From UBA11524 sp051883695 (GTDB taxonomy: Bacteria > Bacillota > Clostridia > Christensenellales > Aristaeellaceae), in contig JBJEUF010000034.1 in NCBI GenBank assembly GCA_051883695.1, forward strand, positions 1 to 64,000: a DNA stretch of 64,000 nucleotides, written 5' to 3'. The notes under the pieces were generated by a model. The model made no database searches and was not told where the DNA came from. It was given only the letters and a program-made list of their open reading frames with translations. The translations under genes were made by a program, and so were the position numbers. Shown in pieces: positions 54,251-61,869 of this stretch (its first letter is position 1; each line of letters opens with the position of its first letter).

Positions 54251-55192
54251 ATGAGAAGAATCTTCAAAACGGTAGACGATCATCTGATTGAGTGTACGAC
54301 GCTGGAAAAGGGCGTCTGGGTACACCTGCAAAGCCCCACGAAGGAGGAAGTGGACGGCCTGACAACCCGCTTTGGTCTGGACCCCACCTTCCTACCGGCT
54401 GCACTGGATGAGGAGGAGTCCGCCCGCGTGGACTACGATCCCGATAAGCAGCACACGCTCATCCTCGTTGACATTCCCTATGTGGAGACCGAGGGCAGCG
54501 GCTATGTGTACAGCACCATTCCTCTGGGCATCGTGCTGTGCGATGAGGTCATCATCACGGTCTGCACCCGGGATACCCCCATCATCAACGACTTCACCGA
54601 GGAGCGCATCCGCAATTTCTGGACATTCAAGCGCGCACGGTTCATCCTGCAGCTCCTCCACCGCAATGCCGGGCGCTATCTGGCCTATCTGAAGCAGATT
54701 GACAAGGCCAGCCTGATTGTGCAGGAAAAGCTGGAAAAGGCCAGCCGGAATCAGGAGCTGCTGCAGATGATGAAGCTGGAAAAGTCCCTGGTGTATTTCA
54801 ACACCTCCCTGAAGGGCAACGCGCTGGTGCTGGAACGTCTGATGCGTCAGGACGTGCTGAAGCGGTATCCGGAGGACACGGATCTGCTCGAGGACGTCAT
54901 CATCGAGAACAAGCAGGCAATTGAGATGTGTTCGATCTACAGGGATATCATGAGCAACACCACGGAAGCCTTCGCATCCGTGATCAGCAACAACCTGAAC
55001 ATCACCATGAAGGTACTGACCTCCCTGACAGCCCTGCTGTCCATCCCGACCATCATCGCTTCGCTGTGGGGCATGAACGTGCCGGTGCCCTTTGAGAATC
55101 AAAGCTGGGGATTCTGGGCATTGCTGGGGATATCGGGCTTTGCGGTGCTTGTAGCCGGTTTGTTCATGGTTCGCAAGAACATGTTCAAATGA
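54251..55192 (+). CDS. corA: CorA-family magnesium/divalent cation transporter
   Basis: A 313-residue pentameric channel protein. The long cytoplasmic N-terminal funnel (about 1-245) with extended helices is followed by two membrane helices at the C-terminus. The selectivity signature GMN is in 'IASLWGMNVPVPFENQ', right after helix 1. It takes up Mg2+ (or Co2+/Ni2+). Start ATG 54251 with AAAGGA upstream. Monocistronic, with a strong promoter, a long leader and a terminator, so leader-based regulation is plausible. Confidence 0.94.
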   Translation: MRRIFKTVDDHLIECTTLEKGVWVHLQSPTKEEVDGLTTRFGLDPTFLPAALDEEESARVDYDPDKQHTLILVDIPYVETEGSGYVYSTIPLGIVLCDEVIITVCTRDTPIINDFTEERIRNFWTFKRARFILQLLHRNAGRYLAYLKQIDKASLIVQEKLEKASRNQELLQMMKLEKSLVYFNTSLKGNALVLERLMRQDVLKRYPEDTDLLEDVIIENKQAIEMCSIYRDIMSNTTEAFASVISNNLNITMKVLTSLTALLSIPTIIASLWGMNVPVPFENQSWGFWALLGISGFAVLVAGLFMVRKNMFK

Positions 55193-55198
55193 GGCGCT

Positions 55199-55233
55199 GC
55201 GGCGAATACACAGACGTATTCGCCGCATTTCTT
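55199..55233 (+). terminator. Rho-independent terminator after corA
   Basis: An 11-bp stem (GCGGCGAATAC/GTATTCGCCGC) with a 6-nt loop is followed by ATTTCTT. Confidence 0.78.
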
Positions 55234-55317
55234 GTTGGTAACATGAAAAGTTAATATTGAGTTGGTATCTGCGGGATATACTGTCTACCATCCTGATCTG
55301 ATGGAGGCTGCCCGCAC

Positions 55318-55878
55318 ATGACAAACGCCCGGAAACGCATTTTGACCGTACCGAATCTCCTGTCTCTGCTGAGACTCTGCATGATTCCTGTCTTCGTGAT
55401 CCTGTATCTGCGCGAACACTATATCGCAACAGCCGTGACGCTGGTGCTGTCAAGTCTGACAGATATTGCCGATGGCTGGTATGCCCGCCGTTTCGGCGCC
55501 GTGTCCGATCTGGGGAAGGCACTGGATCCCATCGCGGACAAGCTGACGCAGTTTTCCATGCTGCTTTGCCTGACCAGGCGGCATCCAACGCTCCTGGTGC
55601 CGCTGCTGCTCCTTGTGGTCAAGGAGCTGTTTGCCGCTGTCTCGGGCTTGGTCGTGATCCGCGCAACAGGCAGGGTGCCCTCCGCCGTGTGGCATGGCAA
55701 GGTCACAACGATGCTGCTGTATCTTCTCATGTTCCTGCATGTTGTCTGGAAGGATATCCCCCTCCTGCTGTCGAATATACTGACCGGTATCTGCGTTGTG
55801 ATGATGCTCATCTCCATGACGCTTTACGCAATCAGGAATATCCGCAGCATTCGCGCTGCCAAATACGGAGGTACATGA
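55318..55878 (+). CDS. pgsA: CDP-alcohol phosphatidyltransferase (PgsA-like)
   Basis: A 186-residue membrane enzyme with about four to five helices and the full CDP-alcohol phosphotransferase motif D-G-x2-A-R-x8-G-x3-D-x3-D in 'DGWYARRFGAVSDLGKALD' plus 'PIAD'. The start 'RILTVPNLLSLLRLCMIPV' is typical of PgsA (phosphatidylglycerophosphate synthase), though other CDP-alcohol transferases such as cardiolipin synthase Cls-II look alike. GGAGG is 10 nt before ATG 55318. It is 4 nt upstream of the rhomboid-like gene. Confidence 0.82.
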   Translation: MTNARKRILTVPNLLSLLRLCMIPVFVILYLREHYIATAVTLVLSSLTDIADGWYARRFGAVSDLGKALDPIADKLTQFSMLLCLTRRHPTLLVPLLLLVVKELFAAVSGLVVIRATGRVPSAVWHGKVTTMLLYLLMFLHVVWKDIPLLLSNILTGICVVMMLISMTLYAIRNIRSIRAAKYGGT

Positions 55879-55882
55879 ACAG

Positions 55883-56554
55883 ATGCTTTCCCGTTTTCTG
55901 GACCGCCTCGAAAACCGCGTCGGGCGGCATAAAGGAATCCGCAACCTGATGACGATCATTGTGATCGGTACAGTGATCGTGTTTGCCGCCGACATGCTCC
56001 TGCCGTCCATCGTCGGCTTCTCGCTGTCCTCCTACCTGTCCTTCAGCAAGGCAGCCATCATGCGGGGGCAGATCTGGCGGCTGATCACCTTTGTTTTCGT
56101 ACCCATGAACAGCAATATCCTGCTGCTGGCCATCAGCCTGTATTTCTACTGGCTGATGGGAATGCAGCTCCAGAACGAGTGGGGCACCTTCCGCTTCACG
56201 CTTTTCTACACGGGCGGGATGCTGGGGTCAGTGATCTCCGGCTGCATCACCGGCTATGCCACCGCCTACTATCTGAACATGTCGCTCATGCTGGCGGTTG
56301 CGGCGCTGTATCCCAATATGCCGCTGCGGCTCTACGGCATCCTTGAAATCAGGCTGAAATGGATGGCGCTGCTGTCCGTGGTGATGATGGTATTGCCGCT
56401 GCTGGGGAGCTCCGGCTGGCAGCAGCCTGTCGCGCTGGCCATGGCGCTTGTCAATGTGCTGCTGTTCTTCCTGGATAAGATGATCGGACAGGTCCGCGAC
56501 GCGTACCGCCGCTACAAGTGGAAGCAGAACTGGCGCGGCGGCTGGAAGCGCTGA
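55883..56554 (+). CDS. Rhomboid-like multi-pass membrane protein, catalytic serine not evident
   Basis: A 223-residue protein with about six membrane helices. 'QIWRLITFVFVPMN' and 'EWGTFRFTLFYTGGMLGSVI' resemble rhomboid/Derlin helices 1-3 (W-R motif, then G-x-x-x-E-region). The rhomboid GxSG active-site serine is not seen; the matching place reads 'YLNMSLMLAVAAL'. It may be a rhomboid pseudoprotease. The C-terminus is very basic ('YKWKQNWRGGWKR'). It overlaps nothing but follows pgsA by 4 nt, so they are probably cotranscribed. Confidence 0.65.
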   Translation: MLSRFLDRLENRVGRHKGIRNLMTIIVIGTVIVFAADMLLPSIVGFSLSSYLSFSKAAIMRGQIWRLITFVFVPMNSNILLLAISLYFYWLMGMQLQNEWGTFRFTLFYTGGMLGSVISGCITGYATAYYLNMSLMLAVAALYPNMPLRLYGILEIRLKWMALLSVVMMVLPLLGSSGWQQPVALAMALVNVLLFFLDKMIGQVRDAYRRYKWKQNWRGGWKR

Positions 56555-56633
56555 ATCCCTACGGGAGAGCGCGGGAAAGTGAACACCATCCGCAATGTAC
56601 AAATGCAAATCGAAAGCAAGGAGTACAGGAAAC

Positions 56634-57683
56634 ATGAAAAGACCAAAGAAGGAAAGAAACGCTGCAAGCAAACAGTCCGTCTGCTACAGTGATTTTGAGG
56701 CCTCTGCCCAGCAGATGCTGCAATACACGGAGGAGAAGCAGGGACAGCTTGACAGCGCATACTTTCAGGTGCTTGCCCGCTGCACAAGTCAGTCAGGCAT
56801 TCCCGGTGAGCTGCGAAAGTGCGCTGCGGATGAGCTGACCTCCTTGCGCAGGGCCGCAAATGCGCTCGATGCCGCGCATAAGAAAACATCGGATATGGCC
56901 GATGAGCTTCACGCCCGTATGGATGATACGGAGAAGGCCGTGGACAAACACTGGTACAAGCTGAATCCCCCCGCCAACAGCACCATCGACCTTGAGGAGC
57001 AGGAGAAGTCCCATTTTTCCGCCCGGATGAACCTGTACAAGCTGGCGCTCGTCTTCTTCATCGGCAGCTTTGCAGGCGTGGTGGTTGAGCTGATCTGGTG
57101 CCTGCTGCGCCATGGCTACCTGGAAAGCCGCAGCGGGGTGGTGTGGGGGCCCTTCAATCCGTTGTACGGACTGGGGGCAGCGGCGCTCTCGCTGGCGCTG
57201 TACCGCTTCCGGAATCGCGGGCGCTGGCTGTCCTTCATCGGTGGCTTTGCCATCGGCACCATCGTGGAATACGCCTGCTCCTGGTTTCAGGAGATGGCCT
57301 TCGGCTCGCGCTCGTGGGACTACAGCAGCTTGCCCTTCAACATCAACGGACGTGTCTGCCTGCTGTATTCCCTGTTCTGGGGCGCGTTGGGCGTGTTCTG
57401 GATCAAGGATATTTACCCCCGGATGTCGAAATGGATCCTGAAGCTGCCCAACAAGCCGGGCAAGATCATCACATGGGCCCTGACGATCTTTATGGCCGTC
57501 AACTGTCTCGTGTCCGGTCTGGCGGTGCTCCGCTGGTCTGAACGCATCAACGGTCAGACGGCGCGCAACGCTTACGAGGAATTCATGGATATGCGTTTCC
57601 CGGATGAGCGCATGTCCGCGGTCTATGCCAACATGGACTTCGCCGATGCGAACGCCGGCGCCGAAGGGGAGACGGAACAATGA
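56634..57683 (+). CDS. Membrane protein with PF06541-like domain and N-terminal helical extension
   Basis: A 349-residue protein. Residues 1 to about 130 are soluble and helical, with coiled-coil-like charged stretches ('YTEEKQGQLDSAYFQVL', 'KKTSDMADELHARMDD'). The rest has four to five membrane helices and matches what is called the putative ABC-transporter type IV family (PF06541): 'WGPFNPLYGLGA', 'GTIVEYACSWFQEMAFG' and 'RVCLLYSLFWGALGVFWIK'. Function unknown. AAGGAG precedes ATG 56634. Overlaps the next gene by 4 nt. Confidence 0.72.
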   Translation: MKRPKKERNAASKQSVCYSDFEASAQQMLQYTEEKQGQLDSAYFQVLARCTSQSGIPGELRKCAADELTSLRRAANALDAAHKKTSDMADELHARMDDTEKAVDKHWYKLNPPANSTIDLEEQEKSHFSARMNLYKLALVFFIGSFAGVVVELIWCLLRHGYLESRSGVVWGPFNPLYGLGAAALSLALYRFRNRGRWLSFIGGFAIGTIVEYACSWFQEMAFGSRSWDYSSLPFNINGRVCLLYSLFWGALGVFWIKDIYPRMSKWILKLPNKPGKIITWALTIFMAVNCLVSGLAVLRWSERINGQTARNAYEEFMDMRFPDERMSAVYANMDFADANAGAEGETEQ

Positions 57684-58996
57684 AGCTCAACTGGAAATCC
57701 TGCCTGATTGCCTGCGTGTCCCTGTTTTTGCTGTATCTGGCGATCCATTACTGGGGTTCGGTCGCTTCCTTTGCCGCCCTGTTCATTTCCGCAGCCGGTA
57801 CGCTGATACTCGGCGCAGTGATCGCATATGTGGTCAACATCCTCATGAGCTTCTATGAACGGAAGATTGCGCCCAACAGCCGGAACCGGTTCTGGGTGCG
57901 CTGCCGTCGACCGGTCTGCATGCTGCTGTCCTTCCTGACGGTTGTGGTTGCGCTGGTGCTGCTGATTACGCTGATCGTTCCTCAGCTTGGCGAATGCTTT
58001 GACAAGCTGGTCAATGCGCTTCCCGGCGCCGTCGGCAGTCTCTACAGCTGGCTCAATGACGAGCTGAGCCTGGATGAATTCCTGGGTGAGCTCAATTTCA
58101 CGCTTCCCGCCACGGTGGATGAATGGCGCGCATTGCTCGAAAAGACGGCGGGGATGCTGGTTTCCGGCGTCGGCGGCGTGATGAATGCCGCACTGACGGT
58201 CACAACCTCGCTCGTCGGCACCATCTTCACCTTTTTCATGGCGCTGATTATCGCCATCAATATCCTGCTGGGCAAGGAAAAGCTCTGCTCCCAGTTCAGC
58301 CGGTTGTTCAGGCGGATTCTGGGGGACCGGATGATGCGGCATTGTACCCATGTGGCGAAGGTGCTGGACAGCTGCTTCCATTCCTACATCGTCGGTCAGC
58401 TGATTGAGGCGCTCATTCTCGGTTCTCTCTGCGCGCTGGGAATGTGGATCCTCCGGCTGCCCTATGCGCTGATGATCGGCGCCCTGATCGGCGTTTTCGC
58501 GCTGATTCCCATTGCAGGCGCCTACATTGGCGCGGCCATCGGGTCGATCATGATCTTCTCCGTCGACCCGATCAAGGTGATCGTTTTCCTGATTTACCTC
58601 GTGGTGCTCCAGCAAATCGAGGGGAACCTGATCTACCCGCGTACGGTGGGCTCCACCCTTCATCTGCCGGGGCTCTGGGTGCTGACAGCCGTCACCGTCG
58701 GCGGGGCGCTCATGGGCATTCTGGGAATGCTCCTCTTTGTCCCGCTGACTGCGGCGCTGTATCGTCTGCTTGGCGAATGGGTCAGCCATGAAAACAAGCC
58801 GGCTCTGCTGGAACGGTTTGTCGCTCTGGGCCGGGCAGGCGTTAAAGCCGACGCCGCAGCAGCCGCTCCCGCGGTCGACGCCCTTTCCGCTGAACGCCCC
58901 GCAGCTGCCGAGAATACGCCGGCCGAACCCACTGCGCCGCGTCAGAATCCGGCAGGCAGCAAAAACCGCAGCCGGAGCCGGAATCATCGCAAATGA
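57680..58996 (+). CDS. AI-2E family transporter (YdiK/PerM type)
   Basis: A 438-residue membrane protein of the AI-2E/UPF0118 family with about eight helices. Typical segments are 'LFISAAGTLILGAVIAYVVN', 'PYALMIGALIGVFALIPIAG' and 'QQIEGNLIYPRTVGSTLHL'. Family members have been linked to autoinducer export or Na+/H+ antiport; the substrate here is unknown. The last 60 residues are an Ala/Pro-rich, then Arg-rich tail ('NRSRSRNHRK') not needed for the fold. Starts within the PF06541 gene by 4 nt. Confidence 0.9.
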   Translation: MKLNWKSCLIACVSLFLLYLAIHYWGSVASFAALFISAAGTLILGAVIAYVVNILMSFYERKIAPNSRNRFWVRCRRPVCMLLSFLTVVVALVLLITLIVPQLGECFDKLVNALPGAVGSLYSWLNDELSLDEFLGELNFTLPATVDEWRALLEKTAGMLVSGVGGVMNAALTVTTSLVGTIFTFFMALIIAINILLGKEKLCSQFSRLFRRILGDRMMRHCTHVAKVLDSCFHSYIVGQLIEALILGSLCALGMWILRLPYALMIGALIGVFALIPIAGAYIGAAIGSIMIFSVDPIKVIVFLIYLVVLQQIEGNLIYPRTVGSTLHLPGLWVLTAVTVGGALMGILGMLLFVPLTAALYRLLGEWVSHENKPALLERFVALGRAGVKADAAAAAPAVDALSAERPAAAENTPAEPTAPRQNPAGSKNRSRSRNHRK

Positions 58997-59025
58997 CAAA
59001 TCGCATTCATAACGGAGGATTGCAT

Positions 59026-60468
59026 ATGAAAAAGCTGCTGGTTATCCTGTTAGCCCTTCTGGTTCTTGCCGCACCTGCCCTTGCGGAGGAGGACGACGGC
59101 GTTGTGGAGGTTGTGCTCTTCGATGGCAGCGCAAGCGTGAGCGGCAACTGGCAGCTTGCGGCAAGCGTCAACACTACAAGCGCGAACGGCAGCTTCGATC
59201 CTGCGCTGATCACGGAGGACGGTTACTTCACCGTGGAATATACCGGCTCTGTGAAGGCGGTGTATCTCGCGCTGTCCGATTGGCAAAGCGGCGTATGGGC
59301 GTCCGTGAATGTGCCCGCGAAATGCGAGACGGCCGGCGAGCTGTGCATCGCGACCTTCACCTTCAACCAGTGCTTCGTTCAGTATGGCAGCAAGGATTTC
59401 ACGGCGGTCGATCAGATCTGCGTGGGATCCACCACCGCAGCGGGGGAGACAACCATCCGCCGGATCCTCTGGCACGGTCGTCCGCTGCAGGACGATCTGA
59501 ACGCAACGGCAACGCTGTTCCGCGGGTCAGTGACCGCAAATGCCGCAAACACCAACATGACCTTCGTTTACACCAGCCATGTGGGCGGCAGCTTTGACGC
59601 GGCGCAGATCAACCCGGGCTGTCGGTTCTATGTGGAGTATTCCGGCACGAAGAACGGCGTATACCTGGCGCTTTCCAGCCATTCCGGCGCGACGCAGTGG
59701 AGCCGCATCAACGCGGACGAAACCGTAACGCTGGAGAACGGGCATTACGCTGCTTCCTTCGGATACGATACCATTGCGCGCATCTGGGGGACGAACTTCG
59801 CCCGGCTCGATCAGCTGAACGTCTTTTCCTCCACCGCAGGCGAGGTCACGCTGCATCGTGTTGCCTACTTTGCCGGCGAGGGCGAACCCGTTGACCGGAG
59901 CGATGGACGCTGGGATCGGCCCGATACCGGCATCGCGTTCATCGGCGACAGCATCTGCCAGAACGCGCGGCTGCTCTACGGGGACTGGAACACCATCCTC
60001 GGGCGCAGCGACTGCGTGAACTACGGCATCGGCGGTCAGACGACGGTCGAGTGCCGCGCGCGCATCGGGGAGCTGGCTGCACGGGATTACCGCATGGTTG
60101 TCTTTATCTGCGGCATCAACGATATCGGGCACGGATATACGAAGGAAGAAATCGTCGCGAACATTGACGCGATGGTCACGGCCATCCGCGAGAAGAATCC
60201 TGATTGCCGTTTCCTGCTCGTCAGCGTGCTGCCGACCACCTCCGCGTTCTACACCGGACAGCAGGCGAAAATCAACCTGCTGAACATGGCCTACAAGCGC
60301 TATGCCGGCAAAACCAGCGGCGTCACCTACGTCGATGTGTATTCCTCCTTCACGCCCAAAACCGGTGAATATGCCTATCCGGAGCTGCTCAGCGACGGCT
60401 TGCATCCCAACCGGGATGGCTACGCCCGGATGGCTGGGATTCTTGTCAATTATCTGCCCGAGGAATGA
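59026..60468 (+). CDS. Secreted SGNH/GDSL hydrolase with duplicated N-terminal module
   Basis: A 480-residue exported esterase-type protein. The signal peptide 'LLVILLALLVLAAPALA' ends near residue 20. Two similar beta-rich modules (about 25-165 and 170-295) share 'GSFDxAxIxxxxxFxVEYxG' and 'VYLALS', and look like carbohydrate-binding jelly rolls. The C-terminal SGNH domain has 'IAFIGDSICQN' (block I Ser), 'GIGGQT', 'ICGINDIGHG' (block III Asn) and 'DGLHPN' (catalytic Asp/His). It is likely a deacetylase of a surface or plant polysaccharide. ACGGAGG lies before ATG 59026; a strong terminator follows. Confidence 0.88.
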   Translation: MKKLLVILLALLVLAAPALAEEDDGVVEVVLFDGSASVSGNWQLAASVNTTSANGSFDPALITEDGYFTVEYTGSVKAVYLALSDWQSGVWASVNVPAKCETAGELCIATFTFNQCFVQYGSKDFTAVDQICVGSTTAAGETTIRRILWHGRPLQDDLNATATLFRGSVTANAANTNMTFVYTSHVGGSFDAAQINPGCRFYVEYSGTKNGVYLALSSHSGATQWSRINADETVTLENGHYAASFGYDTIARIWGTNFARLDQLNVFSSTAGEVTLHRVAYFAGEGEPVDRSDGRWDRPDTGIAFIGDSICQNARLLYGDWNTILGRSDCVNYGIGGQTTVECRARIGELAARDYRMVVFICGINDIGHGYTKEEIVANIDAMVTAIREKNPDCRFLLVSVLPTTSAFYTGQQAKINLLNMAYKRYAGKTSGVTYVDVYSSFTPKTGEYAYPELLSDGLHPNRDGYARMAGILVNYLPEE

Positions 60469-60474
60469 GCCACG

Positions 60475-60521
60475 CATGGATTCGGCGTTGCGTACAGCGC
60501 TGAATCCATGTTTTCTTTTTT
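60475..60521 (+). terminator. Rho-independent terminator after the SGNH hydrolase gene
   Basis: A 13-bp stem with one wobble (CATGGATTCGGCG pairing with the arm ending in GAATCCATG) and a T-rich tail TTTTCTTTTTT. Confidence 0.85.
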
Positions 60522-60725
60522 ATGTTTCGTTCGATTCGGATATATTCTGCACATTGATTTTATGGAATACGCCGATTCTTTTGCTGCGGCGACAGAATAA
60601 GTCATTGCAATTTCAGAAAATGTATGATAGCATTGTGTGGCGCAGGGAAGGCTGTTTTTCTTAAGCAATTTCACGCAGGGTATGAAGATGGCATATATTG
60701 CCATTCGGCGATGGAGGTATGTTTC

Positions 60726-61838
60726 GTGCGCTATACACGGGAGGATGGTTGCCGGACGTGGCTTCTGTACGGCCTGCTCCGTCCCGATACGCTGTCTCGC
60801 CTGATCTGCGAATTCGGAAGCGCGGAGGCGGTATATGACCGTTTCCGGAGGGATCACGGCGCTTTCCTTCGGGAATGGGGCCATGTCAGCGAAATAGCCA
60901 TCCGTCAACTGCGGGAGCACGCCGCGCCTGAAAAGATGCATGAGATGATGCTGACCATGCAAAGGCTTGACATGGGCATCCTGCATGTGGATGATCCGCA
61001 GTATCCCGATCTGCTGCGCAATATCCCGCAGGCGCCGCCGCTTTTGTGCTATCGCGGCGATCCGGATTGTCTCCTTGGCAAATGCCTGACGATTGTCGGC
61101 TCGCGAACCGCATCGCCCCACGGGATCTCCGTGACGAAAAGCATTGCCCGCGAGCTGAGTCAGGCGGGCGTAACCATCGTCAGCGGCTTTGCCATGGGCA
61201 TTGACACGGCTGCCCACGAGGGATGCCTGGAAGGCGGAAGTCCCACAGCGGCTGTGCTGGCCTGCGGCATGGACGTGGATTACCCGATGGAGAACGCTGC
61301 GTTGCGTGAAGGAATTGTGCGCAATGGGGGCATTCTGCTGAGCGAGTACCCGCTGGGGATGCACGCCAGCAAATTCGTGTTCGCCAGCCGCAACAGAATC
61401 CTGTCAGGGCTCAGCCGCGCGACGCTGATGATGGAATCCCGCGTTCGGTCCGGCAGTATGCTGACGGTCAGCCACGCGCTGGATCAGGGCAGGGATGTGT
61501 ACGCCTATCCCGGCGTACCGGGAACGGAATGGGCCGAGGGGGCACACCAGCTGCTCAGAGACGGCGCGGTATACTTCACCGGTGCGAAGGATGTGCTCGA
61601 AGACCTTGGCTGGGCCGACGAAGCCGTCGCGCCCACGCCCCGGCAAAAGCAGGCGCTCCCGCCACTGACCGAGGAGCAGCGTCAAATCTACACGCTTCTC
61701 AGCCGGGGGGAAATGTCCTTTGACGAGTTGGCCGCTGAGTCCGGCTTACCCATCCCAACGATTTCCGTGTCTCTGACCATGCTTCAGATGATGGGGCTTG
61801 TCAGAGCCATGCCCGGAAAATCCTATTGCAGGGCCTGA
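60726..61838 (+). CDS. dprA: DNA-processing protein DprA
   Basis: A 370-residue Rossmann-fold protein that loads RecA on incoming single-stranded DNA during transformation. An N-terminal helical region is followed by the core: 'TIVGSRTASPHG', 'IVSGFAMGIDTAAHEGCL', 'VLACGMDVDYP' and 'SRNRILSGLSRATLMME'. The C-terminal winged helix is around residues 310-370. GGAGG at 60713-60717 is 8 nt before GTG 60726; ATG 60711 lacks a site. It precedes topA, the usual order in Firmicutes. Confidence 0.9.
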   Translation: MRYTREDGCRTWLLYGLLRPDTLSRLICEFGSAEAVYDRFRRDHGAFLREWGHVSEIAIRQLREHAAPEKMHEMMLTMQRLDMGILHVDDPQYPDLLRNIPQAPPLLCYRGDPDCLLGKCLTIVGSRTASPHGISVTKSIARELSQAGVTIVSGFAMGIDTAAHEGCLEGGSPTAAVLACGMDVDYPMENAALREGIVRNGGILLSEYPLGMHASKFVFASRNRILSGLSRATLMMESRVRSGSMLTVSHALDQGRDVYAYPGVPGTEWAEGAHQLLRDGAVYFTGAKDVLEDLGWADEAVAPTPRQKQALPPLTEEQRQIYTLLSRGEMSFDELAAESGLPIPTISVSLTMLQMMGLVRAMPGKSYCRA

Positions 61839-61869
61839 ATCCTGCAGCATTATTGGAGGCAAATTGAGT

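Noticed and set aside
53669..54331. 220-codon minus-strand frame before corA
   Set aside because: Crosses the corA promoter and leader and the corA start, with no family features.
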